From Myxococcales bacterium (GTDB lineage Bacteria > Myxococcota_A > Polyangia > Haliangiales > Haliangiaceae), in NCBI GenBank assembly GCA_016720595.1, contig JADKKI010000031.1, forward strand, positions 62,001 through 126,000: 64,000 nt of DNA, given 5' to 3'. Of the stretch, positions 51,957-60,925 are shown piece after piece. The position numbers and the translations under genes were made by a program. Within the stretch, counting starts at the first letter, position 1. Every line of letters starts with the position of its first letter. The notes under the pieces were generated by a model that worked only from the letters and a program-made list of their open reading frames with translations, was not told the origin of the DNA and searched no databases.

Positions 51957-52397
51957 CTACGAGCGGTCCAGCGCGGACAGCTGATCGACCCGCCGCTGGT
52001 GGCGGCCGCCCTCGAACTCGGTGCGACGGAACGCGGTGAGCGCTGCCTCGGCCACGCCGACGCCGATCACGCGCTGCCCGAAGGCGATCACGTTGGCATC
52101 GTTGTGCAGGCGGGCCACTTCGGCGGTGAACGTATCGTGAACGAGCGCGCAGCGAACGCCCGCGACCTTGTTCGCCGCGATGCTGATGCCGATCCCGCTT
52201 CCGCAGACCACGAGGCCGCGCGTGGTGGGCTCGCCAGAGACCTTGCGCCCGACGTCGCCGCCGTAGGTGGGGTAGTCCACCGAGGTCTCGTCCTTGGTGC
52301 CGAGGTCCACGACCTCGTCACCGAGCGCGCGCAGGACCCCGATCAGGTGCTGCTTGAGCACCAGGCCGGCATGGTCGCTGCCCGCGTACCACTTCAC
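51957..52397 (-). CDS. rpiB: Ribose-5-phosphate isomerase B
   Basis: The product is 146 residues, starting with GTG at 52397 ([20 protein letters not shown]), which is the usual RpiB opening GSDHAG. Other motifs are [40 protein letters not shown] with the catalytic cysteine, and [14 protein letters not shown]. It interconverts ribose 5-phosphate and ribulose 5-phosphate; ribulose 5-phosphate is also the substrate of ribB in the same operon. The end is Arg/His-rich ([16 protein letters not shown]). Gaps of 2 bp to both fabF and nrdR. Confidence 0.95.
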   Translation of the reverse strand: MKWYAGSDHAGLVLKQHLIGVLRALGDEVVDLGTKDETSVDYPTYGGDVGRKVSGEPTTRGLVVCGSGIGISIAANKVAGVRCALVHDTFTAEVARLHNDANVIAFGQRVIGVGVAEAALTAFRRTEFEGGRHQRRVDQLSALDRS

Positions 52398-52399
52398 CG

Positions 52400-53650
52400 C
52401 TAGTCGCCCTTGTAGCGCGACAGGACGAGCGCGGCGTTCGTGCCACCGAACCCGAAGCTGTTCGACATCGCGATATCGACGCGCTGCTCGCGCGCCACGT
52501 TCGGGATGTAGTCGAGATCGCAGTCCGGATCCGGGAACTCGTAGTTCGTGGTCGGCGGCAGGACCCCGCGCGCGATCGCGAGCGCCGTGATGCCTGCCTC
52601 GATGCCGCCGGCAGCGCCGAGGGTGTGGCCGGTCATCGACTTGGTCGACGACATCGCGAGCTTGCGCGCGTGATCGCCGAACACGACCTTGGTCGCGAAC
52701 GTCTCGTTCTTGTCGTTGAGATCGGTCGAGGTCCCGTGGGCGTTGATGTACTGGACCGCCGAGGGATCGACCTTCGCGTCCTTGAGGGCGATCCGGAAGC
52801 ACGCCTGCGCACCCTTGTGCTCGGGCGCCGGCGCCGCGACGTGGTGGGCGTCGCTGTTCGAGCCATAGCCGACGAGCTCGGCGTAGATCCGCGCACCGCG
52901 CTTCTTCGCCATCTCGAGCTCCTCGAGGACGACCACGCCGGCACCCTCGCCGATCACGAAGCCATCACGCTCGCGATCGAACGGGCGGCTCGCCTTCTCG
53001 GGGTTGGCGTTGTTCGTGGACATCGCCCGCATCGAGTTGAACCCGCCGACCCCGAGGATCGAGATCGTGGCCTCGGTCCCGCCCGCGATCATGCCGTCGG
53101 CATAGCCGTGGCGGATCGCGCGCATCGCCTCGCCGATCGAGTGCGCACCCGACGCGCACGCGGAGACGTGCGAGAAGTTCGGGCCGGTGGCGCCGGTGCG
53201 GATGCTCACCATGCCGGGCGCTTCGTTGATGATGATGTCGGTCACGAAGTACGGAGAGAACCCGTGGCGCGGCCCCTTCTGCTGGGTCGCGACGTAGGTG
53301 TCCTCGATCGTCCGCACTCCGCCGAGCCCGGAGCCGATGTAGCAGCCCCAGCGATCCTCCTGACCGGCCGGGACCTTCGGTCCGAGCCCCGAGTCCTCCA
53401 TCGCCATCATCCCGGCGGCGACGCCGAACTGCAGGAACCGATCGATGTGCTTGATCTCGCGCTTGTCGAAGTACTTGCTGGGCTCCCAGCCTTTGACCTC
53501 GCAGCCAAACTTCGTCGCGTAGTTCGTGACATCGAACTGCGTGATCGGCCCCGCGCCGCTCTTGCCCGCGAGCAAGGACGACCACGTTGCCTCCAGATCG
53601 TTGCCGATCGGGGTGATGAGACCGATGCCCGTGATGACGACGCGACGCAT
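52400..53650 (-). CDS. fabF: 3-oxoacyl-ACP synthase II
   Basis: The 416-residue condensing enzyme elongates fatty acids. The active-site cysteine is in [18 protein letters not shown], and the two His in [16 protein letters not shown] and [34 protein letters not shown] starts it. A strong ribosome binding site AAGGAG lies 5 bases before the ATG. It is separated from acpP by 86 bp, so it may also have its own start signal. With fabH absent, it alone cannot start chains; initiation must come from elsewhere. Confidence 0.97.
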   Translation of the reverse strand: MRRVVITGIGLITPIGNDLEATWSSLLAGKSGAGPITQFDVTNYATKFGCEVKGWEPSKYFDKREIKHIDRFLQFGVAAGMMAMEDSGLGPKVPAGQEDRWGCYIGSGLGGVRTIEDTYVATQQKGPRHGFSPYFVTDIIINEAPGMVSIRTGATGPNFSHVSACASGAHSIGEAMRAIRHGYADGMIAGGTEATISILGVGGFNSMRAMSTNNANPEKASRPFDRERDGFVIGEGAGVVVLEELEMAKKRGARIYAELVGYGSNSDAHHVAAPAPEHKGAQACFRIALKDAKVDPSAVQYINAHGTSTDLNDKNETFATKVVFGDHARKLAMSSTKSMTGHTLGAAGGIEAGITALAIARGVLPPTTNYEFPDPDCDLDYIPNVAREQRVDIAMSNSFGFGGTNAALVLSRYKGD

Positions 53651-53736
53651 GGCAGCTCCTTACGGCTCCTGACCTCGCCAGCGTCCCGACGTCAGCTAGT
53701 TCGCCGACGCAGGGCGCAGAGCGTGTCTCCGCACGC

Positions 53737-53979
53737 TTACTTGGCGTGCGTCTTGATGTAGTTGACCGCGTCCTTGACCGTCTTGATCTGCTCGGTGTCT
53801 TCCTCGGGGATCGTGATCTTGAACTCCTGCTCGAACGCGAGCACGAGCTCGACCACGGCGAGCGAGTCCGCCTTCAGGTCGTCGATGAACGACGCCTCGG
53901 GGCGCAGCTGCTCGGCCGAGACCTCGAGCTGATTGCAGATGATTTCCTTGACCTTGCTCTCGATCTCATCAGGCGACAT
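53737..53979 (-). CDS. acpP: Acyl carrier protein
   Basis: An acidic 80-residue carrier, with the phosphopantetheine Ser in [16 protein letters not shown] (DSL motif). Normal helices: [20 protein letters not shown] and [28 protein letters not shown] ribosome binding site lies just before its ATG. It stands between fabG and fabF, the usual arrangement, and would be highly expressed. Confidence 0.97.
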   Translation of the reverse strand: MSPDEIESKVKEIICNQLEVSAEQLRPEASFIDDLKADSLAVVELVLAFEQEFKITIPEEDTEQIKTVKDAVNYIKTHAK

Positions 53980-54021
53980 GGCTTCCTCTTTCTTGGCGGT
54001 GTTGATAGTCCAGAACCGCGA

Positions 54022-54786
54022 TTACATCAACATCCCGCCGTTGACGCGCAGGACCTGACCGGTGATGTACGACGCCTCGGGCCCCGCCAGGAAGGCGACG
54101 GCATCGGCGACGTCCTCGGAGCGACCGATCCGCCCGAGCGGGATCGCCTCCATGAGCTTGGCGCGGGCTGCCTCGGGGAGGTGCTCCGACGTCATGTCGG
54201 TCTCGATGAACCCCGGAGACACGGCATTGCACGTGACCCCGCGGCTCGCGAGCTCGCGGGCGGTGGACATGGTGAGCCCGATGAGGCCGGCCTTCGAGGC
54301 CGCGTAGGCGAGCTGCCCCGCGTTGCCCTGCTCGCCAACCACCGAGGTGATGTTGATGATCCGGCCGGACGCCTTGGACTTGAGGATCATCATCGAGGCC
54401 GCGCGGAGGCAGTGAAACGCCCCCCCGAGGTTGATGTCCATGACCTTCTTCCACTGCTCGTCGGTGAACCGCATCAGCATGCCGTTGATGGCGACGCCCG
54501 CGTTGTTGACGAGGATGTCGAGCCCGCCGTGGTCCTTGCCGATCGCCTTGATCGCTTCGGTGACCGCCGGAGCGTCGCCGACGTCGAAGCCGACGATCGC
54601 GGCCTGACCGCCCACGCTCTCGACCTCGGCGGCGGCCTCGCGGGCGGCATCCTCGCGCGAGGCGTAGTTGATGATGACCTTGGCGCCGCGGCGTCCGAGC
54701 GCCACGCAGATCCCGCGGCCGATGCCGCGCGAACCACCGGTCACGAGCGCGACCTTTCCAGCGAGTGCCTTGTCGATGATCGCCAT
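54022..54786 (-). CDS. fabG: 3-oxoacyl-ACP reductase
   Basis: A 254-residue short-chain dehydrogenase. NADPH loop [20 protein letters not shown], catalytic Ser in [14 protein letters not shown], and Tyr/Lys in [19 protein letters not shown], with [13 protein letters not shown]. It reduces beta-ketoacyl-ACP. It lies between fabD (24 bp) and acpP (42 bp) in a classical fab order. Confidence 0.95.
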   Translation of the reverse strand: MAIIDKALAGKVALVTGGSRGIGRGICVALGRRGAKVIINYASREDAAREAAAEVESVGGQAAIVGFDVGDAPAVTEAIKAIGKDHGGLDILVNNAGVAINGMLMRFTDEQWKKVMDINLGGAFHCLRAASMMILKSKASGRIINITSVVGEQGNAGQLAYAASKAGLIGLTMSTARELASRGVTCNAVSPGFIETDMTSEHLPEAARAKLMEAIPLGRIGRSEDVADAVAFLAGPEASYITGQVLRVNGGMLM

Positions 54787-54810
54787 GGGGTTGTCCTGGT
54801 CTGGTCGCGG

Positions 54811-55733
54811 CTAGGCCGTGAACGCCTTCACTTCGTGGGGCTCGCCGATCGTGGTCACGGCGATCGACTTCGCGGTCCGCCCGACCAGACCCTTCAGCAC
54901 GGCGCCGGAGCCGAGCTCGTAGGCCTTGGTGACGCCGAGCTTGGCGATCGCGAGCACCGACTCCTCCCAGCGCACCGGAGCGGTGACCTGCTGGATCAGG
55001 AGGTTCTTGATCTGGGCGGGATCTTGGGTCGGCTCGGCGGTGACGTTGGCGACCACGGGCACGCTCGGGGTGCTGACCACGATGTCGGCGAGCGCCGCGG
55101 CCAGGCGATCCGCGGCGGGCTTCATCATCGAGCAGTGGAAGGTGCGCTCACCGTGAGCTTCTTCGCGATCTTCGCGCCGGCGGGCTTGGCCAGCTCGATC
55201 GCGCGATCGACGGCATCGGTGTGACCGGAGATCACGATCTGGCCGGCACCGTTGAGGTTCGCGGGCTCGACCGGCTCACCGGGGCGCTGGGCTTGCTCGC
55301 ACACCGCGCGCGTCTTCTCGAGATCGAGGCCCATCAACGCCGCCATGCCGCCCTGCCCGACCGGCACCGCCTCCTGCATGTACTGGCCGCGGAGGTGGGT
55401 GAGCTTCACGGCATCCCGGAACTTTAGCGCGCCAGCGGCGACCAGCGCGGACCACTCGCCCAGCGAGTGCCCCGCGACGATGTCGAAGGTCAGGCCGCGC
55501 TCCACGAGTGCGCGGAACACGGCGATCGACGTGGTCAGGATCGCGGGCTGCGTGAACTTCGTCAGCGTCAGCTCGTCCTCGGGGCCCTCGAAGCACAGCT
55601 TGGACAGCGAGAACCCGAGGACCTCGTCTGCCTCTTCGTACGTGCGCTTGGCGACCTCGACCTCGAGGGCGAGGTCACGACCCATGCCCACTCGCTGGGA
55701 GCCCTGGCCGGGAAACAGCAACGCCGTCTGCAT
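54811..55733 (-). CDS. fabD: Malonyl-CoA:ACP transacylase, frameshifted
   Basis: Loads malonyl groups onto ACP. The first part, from the ATG at 55733 ([20 protein letters not shown]), contains the active-site Ser in [20 protein letters not shown]. It ends in [12 protein letters not shown] with a stop near 55125. The remaining domain ([20 protein letters not shown] to PHEVKAFTA) is read in another frame. One missing base around 55142 would give the family's [11 protein letters not shown], so the gene is probably intact in the organism. The gene is normally essential, which favours a sequence error. It overlaps nothing and is 24 bp before fabG. Confidence 0.92.
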
Positions 55734-55870
55734 CGGGCAGGTTCTTCGCACGGCCTCCCGCCCCTGTGAAGGGGTCGCGGACGAATCCAGGTATGCGAAT
55801 TCACTGATGCAGTGCGCAGATCGCTGCGCAGATGCGACTGCCGCAGAGCGTCACCGTCCGGACCTGCATC

Positions 55871-56158
55871 ATGCGCACTGCGTCCCTGCTCCTATCCCTC
55901 GCCGCCCTGCTCCTCACCCCCGCCTGCGCGAAGACGACCTGCGAGAAATACGCGGACATGGAGGTCAAGTGCGGGGAGTACCCGGAGAACGAGAAGCAGA
56001 TCACCCACGATCTCTCGCAGGGCTTCTGCATGGCCGCCGATAGCGACGACGACCCGGCCGCCAAGGAGATGACGGAGCACTTCCGGCAGGAAGCCGAGTG
56101 CGCGAAGAAGGCCTCGGACTGCGCGGCTTACAAGGCCTGCAAGAGCGCACTGAACTGA
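55871..56158 (+). CDS. Small Cys-rich lipoprotein
   Basis: A product of 95 residues from the ATG at 55871 (MRTASLLLSLAALLLTPAC), a clear lipoprotein signal. The mature part has six more cysteines (TTCEKYADMEVKCGEYPE, FCMAADSDDD, ECAKKASDCAAYKACKSALN) in a helical frame, like several small myxobacterial lipoproteins of unknown function. It sits in plus orientation inside the minus-strand fab cluster, followed by the repeat array. An earlier ATG at 55832 in frame is less fitting because the signal then begins late. Confidence 0.7.
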   Translation: MRTASLLLSLAALLLTPACAKTTCEKYADMEVKCGEYPENEKQITHDLSQGFCMAADSDDDPAAKEMTEHFRQEAECAKKASDCAAYKACKSALN

Positions 56159-56163
56159 CGCTG

Positions 56164-56320
56164 GTCGGGAACCGCCAAGGCGTGCCCCGGCGGCCCGGAG
56201 TTTCGAACCGCGTTGAACCGCCAAGGCGTTCGGGTGCCCCGGAGGTGTTGGACCGCCAAGGCGCTCGGGTGCCCCGGAGGTGTTGAACCGCCAAGACGTT
56301 CGGGTGCCCCGGAGGTGTCG
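56164..56320 (+). repeat. 35-bp tandem repeat array leading into the dispersed repeat
   Basis: Three near-identical 35-bp units at 56213-56247, 56248-56282 and 56283-56317 start TTGAACCGCCAAGGCGTTCG and end GGTGCCCCGGAGGTG. A fourth start (TCGAACCGCCAAGG) begins copy C. A degraded unit lies just before at about 56169-56205. They share the AACCGCCAAGG core with the dispersed repeat, so the array may have grown from it. Confidence 0.85.
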
Positions 56321-56412
56321 AACCGCCAAGGCCGCCAAGGGCGCCAAGGTCAGAGGTTTTTTTCACCCGACACGGACTCCCGCCCAGGGACGCGCACGCT
56401 CCTGTGCGTTGG
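56319..56412 (+). repeat. Dispersed 94-bp GCCAAGG repeat, copy C
   Basis: It reads CGAACCGCCAAGG, then CCGCCAAGGGCGCCAAGGTC, then a T-run (GGTTTTTTTC), and ends in GCACGCTCCTGTGCGTTGG. It is gap-free against copy A at 81 of 94 positions. The 283-bp gap between the lipoprotein and the DUF4265-like gene is filled by it and the 35-bp array, with no gene. Confidence 0.85.
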
Positions 56413-56441
56413 TTTGCAGTTCGGTGCTTGCGGCCTCGTGA

Positions 56442-57338
56442 CTAGCGCTTCTTCGCCGCGGCTTCTTCGCCGGAGTCGCCGCCTTCTTCGCCGGAGTCGC
56501 CGCCTTCTTCGCCGGAGTCGCGGGCTTCTTTGCTGGCGGCGCCTTGTTCGCTGGCGCGGCCTTGTTCGCCGGAGCCGCCTTCGCCGGCGCCGCCTTCTTC
56601 GCGGCGCGCCGCCTTGGTCGCAGGCACCGCCGGCTTCTTCGCTGCTGCCGCGGCCTTGGTCGCAGGCACTGCCGGCTTGTTCGCAGCTGCCGCCTTGGTC
56701 GCAGGCGCGGGCTGCTTGACCGGCGCGGTCGTGACCTCGTCGACGATCGGCTTCTCGGTCTTCGCGCGCGCGGGCTTGCGCGGCACCTCAGGCGTGACAC
56801 CCACGACGGTCTGGGCGCGCCCGCCGCGCTTGGGCTCGGGGTGGATCTGGAACAGCCGCAGCGGCAGATCCGCCGCGACCAGCCGCTCCATCACGACCTC
56901 GGCGCCGAGGTCCTTGGGAACGGCGAGATACACGCGGCCTGGATCGGTCTCGCGGGGCGCCCACGCCCCTTCGCAGACCAGGCGCTCTGCATCGCAGGCC
57001 CGGGCGAGCGCGGTGTACGCATCAGTCGCGGCGACCGACTCGGCTGGCGTGTAGTCGAGGATCATCGCCCAGCGCCCACCGTCGTCGACGATCCGGGTGC
57101 TGATCTGCCGCCACGGGACCCCGCCGCGATCCCAGGTGGGGAAGCCCTCGCGCACCGGCGAGACGACGATGGTGTCGCCCCACGTCGGCTTCGCGTGCAT
57201 GAACGGGACGTTGACCAGCTTCACCTTGCGCGATCCACTCGGGCCGGGTGCGGGCCCGAGATCGTGCGCCCACGGGGTCTCGGTGTCCGCGCCCTGGTTG
57301 GTCAGGCAGACCTTGATCAGCTCGGGCTCCTTCGCCAT
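56442..57338 (-). CDS. DUF4265-like protein with histone-like Lys/Ala/Pro tail
   Basis: About 298 residues. Residues 1-190 (from MAKEPELIKVCLTNQGADTE) are a folded DUF4265-like part: PWAHDLGPAP, VKLVNVPFMHAKPTWGDTIV and the SGSR region. The rest begins as a Lys/Ala/Pro tail (AANKPAVPATKAAAAAKKPA), as in H1-like proteins. Near 56606 the reading flips to Arg/Glu/Gly (REEGGAGEGGSGEQG), while another frame continues AAKKAAPAKAAPANKAA. At the end the first frame returns to EAAAKKR. Two opposing frameshifts would keep the tail basic. ATG 57338 or 57347 may start it. It sits 2 bp after plsX. Confidence 0.7.
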   Translation of the reverse strand: MAKEPELIKVCLTNQGADTETPWAHDLGPAPGPSGSRKVKLVNVPFMHAKPTWGDTIVVSPVREGFPTWDRGGVPWRQISTRIVDDGGRWAMILDYTPAESVAATDAYTALARACDAERLVCEGAWAPRETDPGRVYLAVPKDLGAEVVMERLVAADLPLRLFQIHPEPKRGGRAQTVVGVTPEVPRKPARAKTEKPIVDEVTTAPVKQPAPATKAAAANKPAVPATKAAAAAKKPAVPATKAARREEGGAGEGGSGEQGRASEQGAASKEARDSGEEGGDSGEEGGDSGEEAAAKKR

Positions 57339-57348
57339 CGCAGCCATC

Positions 57349-58362
57349 CTATCCCAGAGCGCTGAGCCCGGCAGCGAGCTGGGCGGGAAGCGATCGCTCC
57401 GCGAACTCAGCGGCCGCGCGGATCGCCGATGCGATGGCATTGGCGTCCGAGCGCCCGTGGGCGATCACCGCCGGCCGCGTGACTCCCGCGAGCAGCGCGC
57501 CGCCGATCTCGGTGTAGTCGATCCGCCTGGCCAGGCCGCGCAGCGCGGGTGCGACCAGCGCGGAGCCGAGCCGTGCGAGGGCGGTCTTGTCGAGCTCCTG
57601 CTTGACCAGGCCGAACATGCCCTCCGCGATCCCCTCGCAGGTCTTCAGCACGATGTTGCCCGTGAAGCCATCGGTCGCGATCACATCGACGACCCCGCGA
57701 AACAGGTCCGAGCCCTCGATGTAGCCGACGTACTGGAAGTCGCCGGTCGCGGCGGCGAGCAGGGCATGCGCCTCACGCGTCAGCGGGGTGCCCTTCCCCG
57801 GCTCGGCGCCGTTGGACAGCAGGCCGACGCGTGGGGTCCGGCCGTGGACCACGCGATCGTACGCCGCGGCCAGGAGCGCGAACTGCGCCAGGTGCGAGGC
57901 CTTGGGCTCGGTGTTCGCCCCGGCGTCGCACAGGACCAGCGGGCCCGAGGGCGTGGGGAGGACGGTGACGATCGCTGGGCGCTCGACGCCGGGCAGCCGT
58001 CCGAGTACGAAGATCGCACACGCGAGCATCGCACCGCTGTTGCCGGCGGAGACCACCGCATCCCCCTCTCCATCGTGCACGCGCTGCACGGCGATCCGCA
58101 TCGAGGAGTCCGGCTTGTGGCGGAACGCCTGGCCGGGGTGATCGTGCATCGTCACGACCTCGCTGGCGTGGACGACGCGGATCCGGTCGGCCTCGGTGCG
58201 GCCAGCGTGGACGAGCTCGGCCTCGAGCCGGGACGCGTCACCGACGAGCGTCACCTCGAGATCGTGTGCACGTGCCGCGCGCAGCGCACGCAGCGCACCG
58301 GCCACTTCCGGGGCGGGCGCGCGATCAGTTCCCATCGCATCGACGACGACCTTCACGGTCAC
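57349..58362 (-). CDS. plsX: Phosphate acyltransferase PlsX
   Basis: The 337-residue enzyme makes acyl-phosphate from acyl-ACP for phospholipid synthesis. Motifs: VKVVVDAMGTDRAPAPEVAG, GDAVVSAGNSGAMLACAIFV and LVLCDAGANTEPKASHLAQF, then LLSNGAEPGKGTPLTREAHA and DVIATDGFTGNIVLKTCEG with HGRSDANAIASAIRAA near the end. Starts with GTG at 58362. It follows rpmF by 14 bp, and its stop is directly followed by the DUF4265-like gene. fabH, usually next in this order, is missing. Confidence 0.96.
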   Translation of the reverse strand: MTVKVVVDAMGTDRAPAPEVAGALRALRAARAHDLEVTLVGDASRLEAELVHAGRTEADRIRVVHASEVVTMHDHPGQAFRHKPDSSMRIAVQRVHDGEGDAVVSAGNSGAMLACAIFVLGRLPGVERPAIVTVLPTPSGPLVLCDAGANTEPKASHLAQFALLAAAYDRVVHGRTPRVGLLSNGAEPGKGTPLTREAHALLAAATGDFQYVGYIEGSDLFRGVVDVIATDGFTGNIVLKTCEGIAEGMFGLVKQELDKTALARLGSALVAPALRGLARRIDYTEIGGALLAGVTRPAVIAHGRSDANAIASAIRAAAEFAERSLPAQLAAGLSALG

Positions 58363-58376
58363 GCCGACGTCATCGA

Positions 58377-58577
58377 CTACTCTTCCGCCGTCTTCTTCGC
58401 GATGATCGTCTCGCCGCGGTACTGGCCGCAGCTCATGCAGACGCGGTGCGCGATGCGCGGCGCGCCACAGTTCGAACAGGGCTGAACCATCATGTGGTTC
58501 TCACCCGACTTCTTGCTCCACGCCGAGCGCTGCTGGGCGGTGCGGGCGGGGCCGCGACGTCGTTTCTGAAGTGCCAT
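58377..58577 (-). CDS. rpmF: 50S ribosomal protein L32
   Basis: A basic 66-residue ribosomal protein. The zinc-type motif is complete: PCSNCGAPRIAHRVCMSCGQ with four cysteines, then YRGETIIAKK. The start MALQKRRRGPARTAQQRSAW is the L32 N-terminus. rpmF followed by plsX and preceded by the DUF177 gene is a widespread order. Confidence 0.95.
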   Translation of the reverse strand: MALQKRRRGPARTAQQRSAWSKKSGENHMMVQPCSNCGAPRIAHRVCMSCGQYRGETIIAKKTAEE

Positions 58578-58666
58578 GGCGAATAACTCCGGGGGGCTTA
58601 CATGCCAGGTCAGGGCCGCAGTTTCAAGCCCTTCAGTGCGGGGAGGTGCGGGGAGGCGCGGATCGT

Positions 58667-59254
58667 CTACGCGGAGGGCAGTTTCAGGCCCTTGAGGGGT
58701 GCCAGCCGGGGGTCGAGGGGCTTCTCACACGTGCAGGTGGCTGAATTCCGGTCGATGCCGCACTGCGGGCACAGGCCCTTGCAGTCCTCCCGGCACAGGG
58801 GTGCGTACGGGATCGCGAGCACGAACTCCTCCCGGAACAGCGGTTCGAGGTCCACCCACTCGCCCTCGTAGGCGAACAGGTCGAGATCGTCCTCGTTGAC
58901 CTCGGCGCCGTCCTCTCCGCCCGGCTCGGCATCGTCGGCCGGCATCTCGTTCTTGGGGAGGAACGTGACCTGGACGCGATCGTCGATCACGAGCTTGGTC
59001 TCGGTGACGCACCGGCTGCACGCGACGTGGAGGTGGCCCTTGAAGGTGCCGGTCGCGAACACGTGTTCGCCGTCGGCATAGAGCTCGAGATCTGCGTGGC
59101 CCACGCCTGCGGCGGGATCCGCCTCGGGCGCACCCAGCGCATCGCGCATCGGGAGGCCCTTCAGCCACTCGGACACGAGCTCGCCCGGCATGTCGAACGT
59201 GCGGTGCGCGGGGAGATCGCGCAGGAGAACGGCAAACGGGGGCGGCTTGGCCAT
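58667..59254 (-). CDS. YceD/DUF177 family protein
   Basis: A 195-residue protein from the ATG at 59254 (MAKPPPFAVLLRDLPAHRTF). DUF177 proteins link to 23S rRNA processing and are nearly always next to rpmF, as here. Features: VACSRCVTETKLVIDDRVQV, an acidic middle (ADDAEPGGEDGAEVNEDDLD), the DLEPLFREEFVLAIPYAPLC region and a C-terminal cysteine set (CREDCKGLCPQCGIDR, CTCEKPL). The Cys-rich end can bind a metal. Confidence 0.92.
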   Translation of the reverse strand: MAKPPPFAVLLRDLPAHRTFDMPGELVSEWLKGLPMRDALGAPEADPAAGVGHADLELYADGEHVFATGTFKGHLHVACSRCVTETKLVIDDRVQVTFLPKNEMPADDAEPGGEDGAEVNEDDLDLFAYEGEWVDLEPLFREEFVLAIPYAPLCREDCKGLCPQCGIDRNSATCTCEKPLDPRLAPLKGLKLPSA

Positions 59255-59323
59255 GACGAAGCCGCGCAGTATAGGAACGTGATCCCGGGTGTCAAGGCAG
59301 GGGTTTTCCGGCACCATGCCCGC

Positions 59324-60922
59324 GTGAAGCTCGCCGCCGCGCTGCTTGCCCTCACCGCCGCCACCGCGTGCGGCGACGATCCGCCGGCCGCGATCACCTA
59401 CGGTTCCCTGGGCTCGCTCAGCTCTCCCGCGGGCAAGGGCTCGTGGCGCTTCGGCGTGGCGACCGCGGCCGCGCAGATCGAGGACATGAACACGGCGACC
59501 GACTGGTATCTGTGGACCCGCCCGATCGCCCAGGGCGGGCTCGGCAAGGGCACGTTCGTCGGCGACGCGACCCGCGGCTACTCGAAGTTCCTCGACGACC
59601 TGGGCCTGGTCAAAGAACTCGGCGTCGACAGCTATCGGTTCTCGATCGAGTGGGCGCGGATCGAGCCCGTGAAGGATCAGATCGACGAGGCCGCGATCGC
59701 GCACTATCGCGCGCAGCTCGAGGCGATGAAGGCGATGGGGATCCGCCCGCTGGTCACGCTGCATCACTTCTCGAACCCCGTGTGGGTCGCCGATCCGCGC
59801 GCTCTCGGCTGCCCCAACGGCCCGGAGCCCACCAACCTGTGCGGCTTCGGCAGCGCGGGTGGCCCGATGATCGTCGCCGAGATGAGCCAGCACGCGACCC
59901 TGGTCGCGCAGCGGTTCGGCGACCTCGTCGATGACTGGGGCACGGTCAACGAGCCGATCAACTACCTGCTCGCCGCGTACGGCCTCGGCCAGTTCCCGCC
60001 GGGCAAGGTCACGTTCAACAGCCTCACCACCGAGTTCGTCGCGGTGATCCGCGACTACATCTCGATGCACGCCGCGATCTACAAGGCGCTCAAGGCCGCG
60101 GACACCATGGACGCCGACGGCGACGGCATCGCCGCCGAGGTCGGCATGTCGATGGCGGTCGCCGACTGGGAGCCAGCGCGCAAGAACGCACCATCGACCA
60201 ACCCCGACGACATCGCCGCGCGCGACCGGCTGGTCTACCTGTTCCACTACGTGTTCGTCGACTCGATCATCAACGGCACGTTCGATGCGAACCTCGACGG
60301 GGCCTCCGACGAGCAGCACCCCGAGTGGGCTGGCACCCTCGACTGGCTCGGCCTGCAGTACTACTTCCGCGCCGGCGTCTCCGCAGATCGGCCGCTGTTC
60401 CCTGCCCCGGCGAACCTGACCGCGTGCACCAGCGGCCTCGACACCGGCTCGTGCCTCCCGGCACCCGACGTCAGCTACTGCGTCCCCAAGATGGGCTACG
60501 AGGGCTACACCGACGGCATCGGCGACGTCCTCATCGCGTTCTCGCGCCGCTACCCCAGCCTGCCGCTCGTGGTCACCGAAGCCGGCATCTCCACCGAGGT
60601 CGGCACCCGGCGCGCCGAGAACATCGTGCGCAACCTCGAATCGATCCAGCGCGCGCTCGCCGCGGGCGTCGATGTCCGCGGCTACTACCACTGGAGCCTC
60701 ACCGACAACTTCGAGTGGGCCGAGGGCTTCGGCCCCCGGTTCGGCCTGTACAAGGTCGACTACCAGACCTATGGCCGCACCGCCTCCGAGGGCGCGACCG
60801 TGTACGGCGCGATCGCCGCCGCCCGGACCATGACCACGCAGCAGCGCGAGACCTACGGCGGCACCGGGCCGATGACGCGCGAGGACGGCTTCACCGACGA
60901 CGTGTTCTGCGCGAAGCAGTAG
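59324..60922 (+). CDS. Glycoside hydrolase family 1 lipoprotein
   Basis: A 532-residue exported enzyme from the GTG at 59324 (VKLAAALLALTAATAC, a lipobox). GH1 enzymes hydrolyse beta-glucosides and similar. The TIM-barrel motifs are clear: SRFSIEWARIEPVKD-like YRFSIEWARIEPVKDQ, acid/base Glu in WGTVNEPINYLLAAYG, and the nucleophile in PLVVTEAGISTEVGT, followed by YYHWSLTDNFEWAEGFGPRF. The usual TENG is TEAG, which may change substrate contacts. A calcium-like DMDADGDGIAAEVG loop is present. The substrate is unknown. No sugar transporters are next to it. Confidence 0.9.
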   Translation: MKLAAALLALTAATACGDDPPAAITYGSLGSLSSPAGKGSWRFGVATAAAQIEDMNTATDWYLWTRPIAQGGLGKGTFVGDATRGYSKFLDDLGLVKELGVDSYRFSIEWARIEPVKDQIDEAAIAHYRAQLEAMKAMGIRPLVTLHHFSNPVWVADPRALGCPNGPEPTNLCGFGSAGGPMIVAEMSQHATLVAQRFGDLVDDWGTVNEPINYLLAAYGLGQFPPGKVTFNSLTTEFVAVIRDYISMHAAIYKALKAADTMDADGDGIAAEVGMSMAVADWEPARKNAPSTNPDDIAARDRLVYLFHYVFVDSIINGTFDANLDGASDEQHPEWAGTLDWLGLQYYFRAGVSADRPLFPAPANLTACTSGLDTGSCLPAPDVSYCVPKMGYEGYTDGIGDVLIAFSRRYPSLPLVVTEAGISTEVGTRRAENIVRNLESIQRALAAGVDVRGYYHWSLTDNFEWAEGFGPRFGLYKVDYQTYGRTASEGATVYGAIAAARTMTTQQRETYGGTGPMTREDGFTDDVFCAKQ

Positions 60923-60925
60923 CGG

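Noticed and set aside
50256..51960. FMN riboswitch in front of ribD/ribE
   Set aside because: Genes overlap or are 2-41 bp apart; there is no room and no conserved riboswitch bases seen.
55125..55150. Programmed ribosomal frameshift in fabD
   Set aside because: No slippery heptamer or downstream stem is seen; the single-base-missing pattern repeats in other genes, which favours sequence errors.
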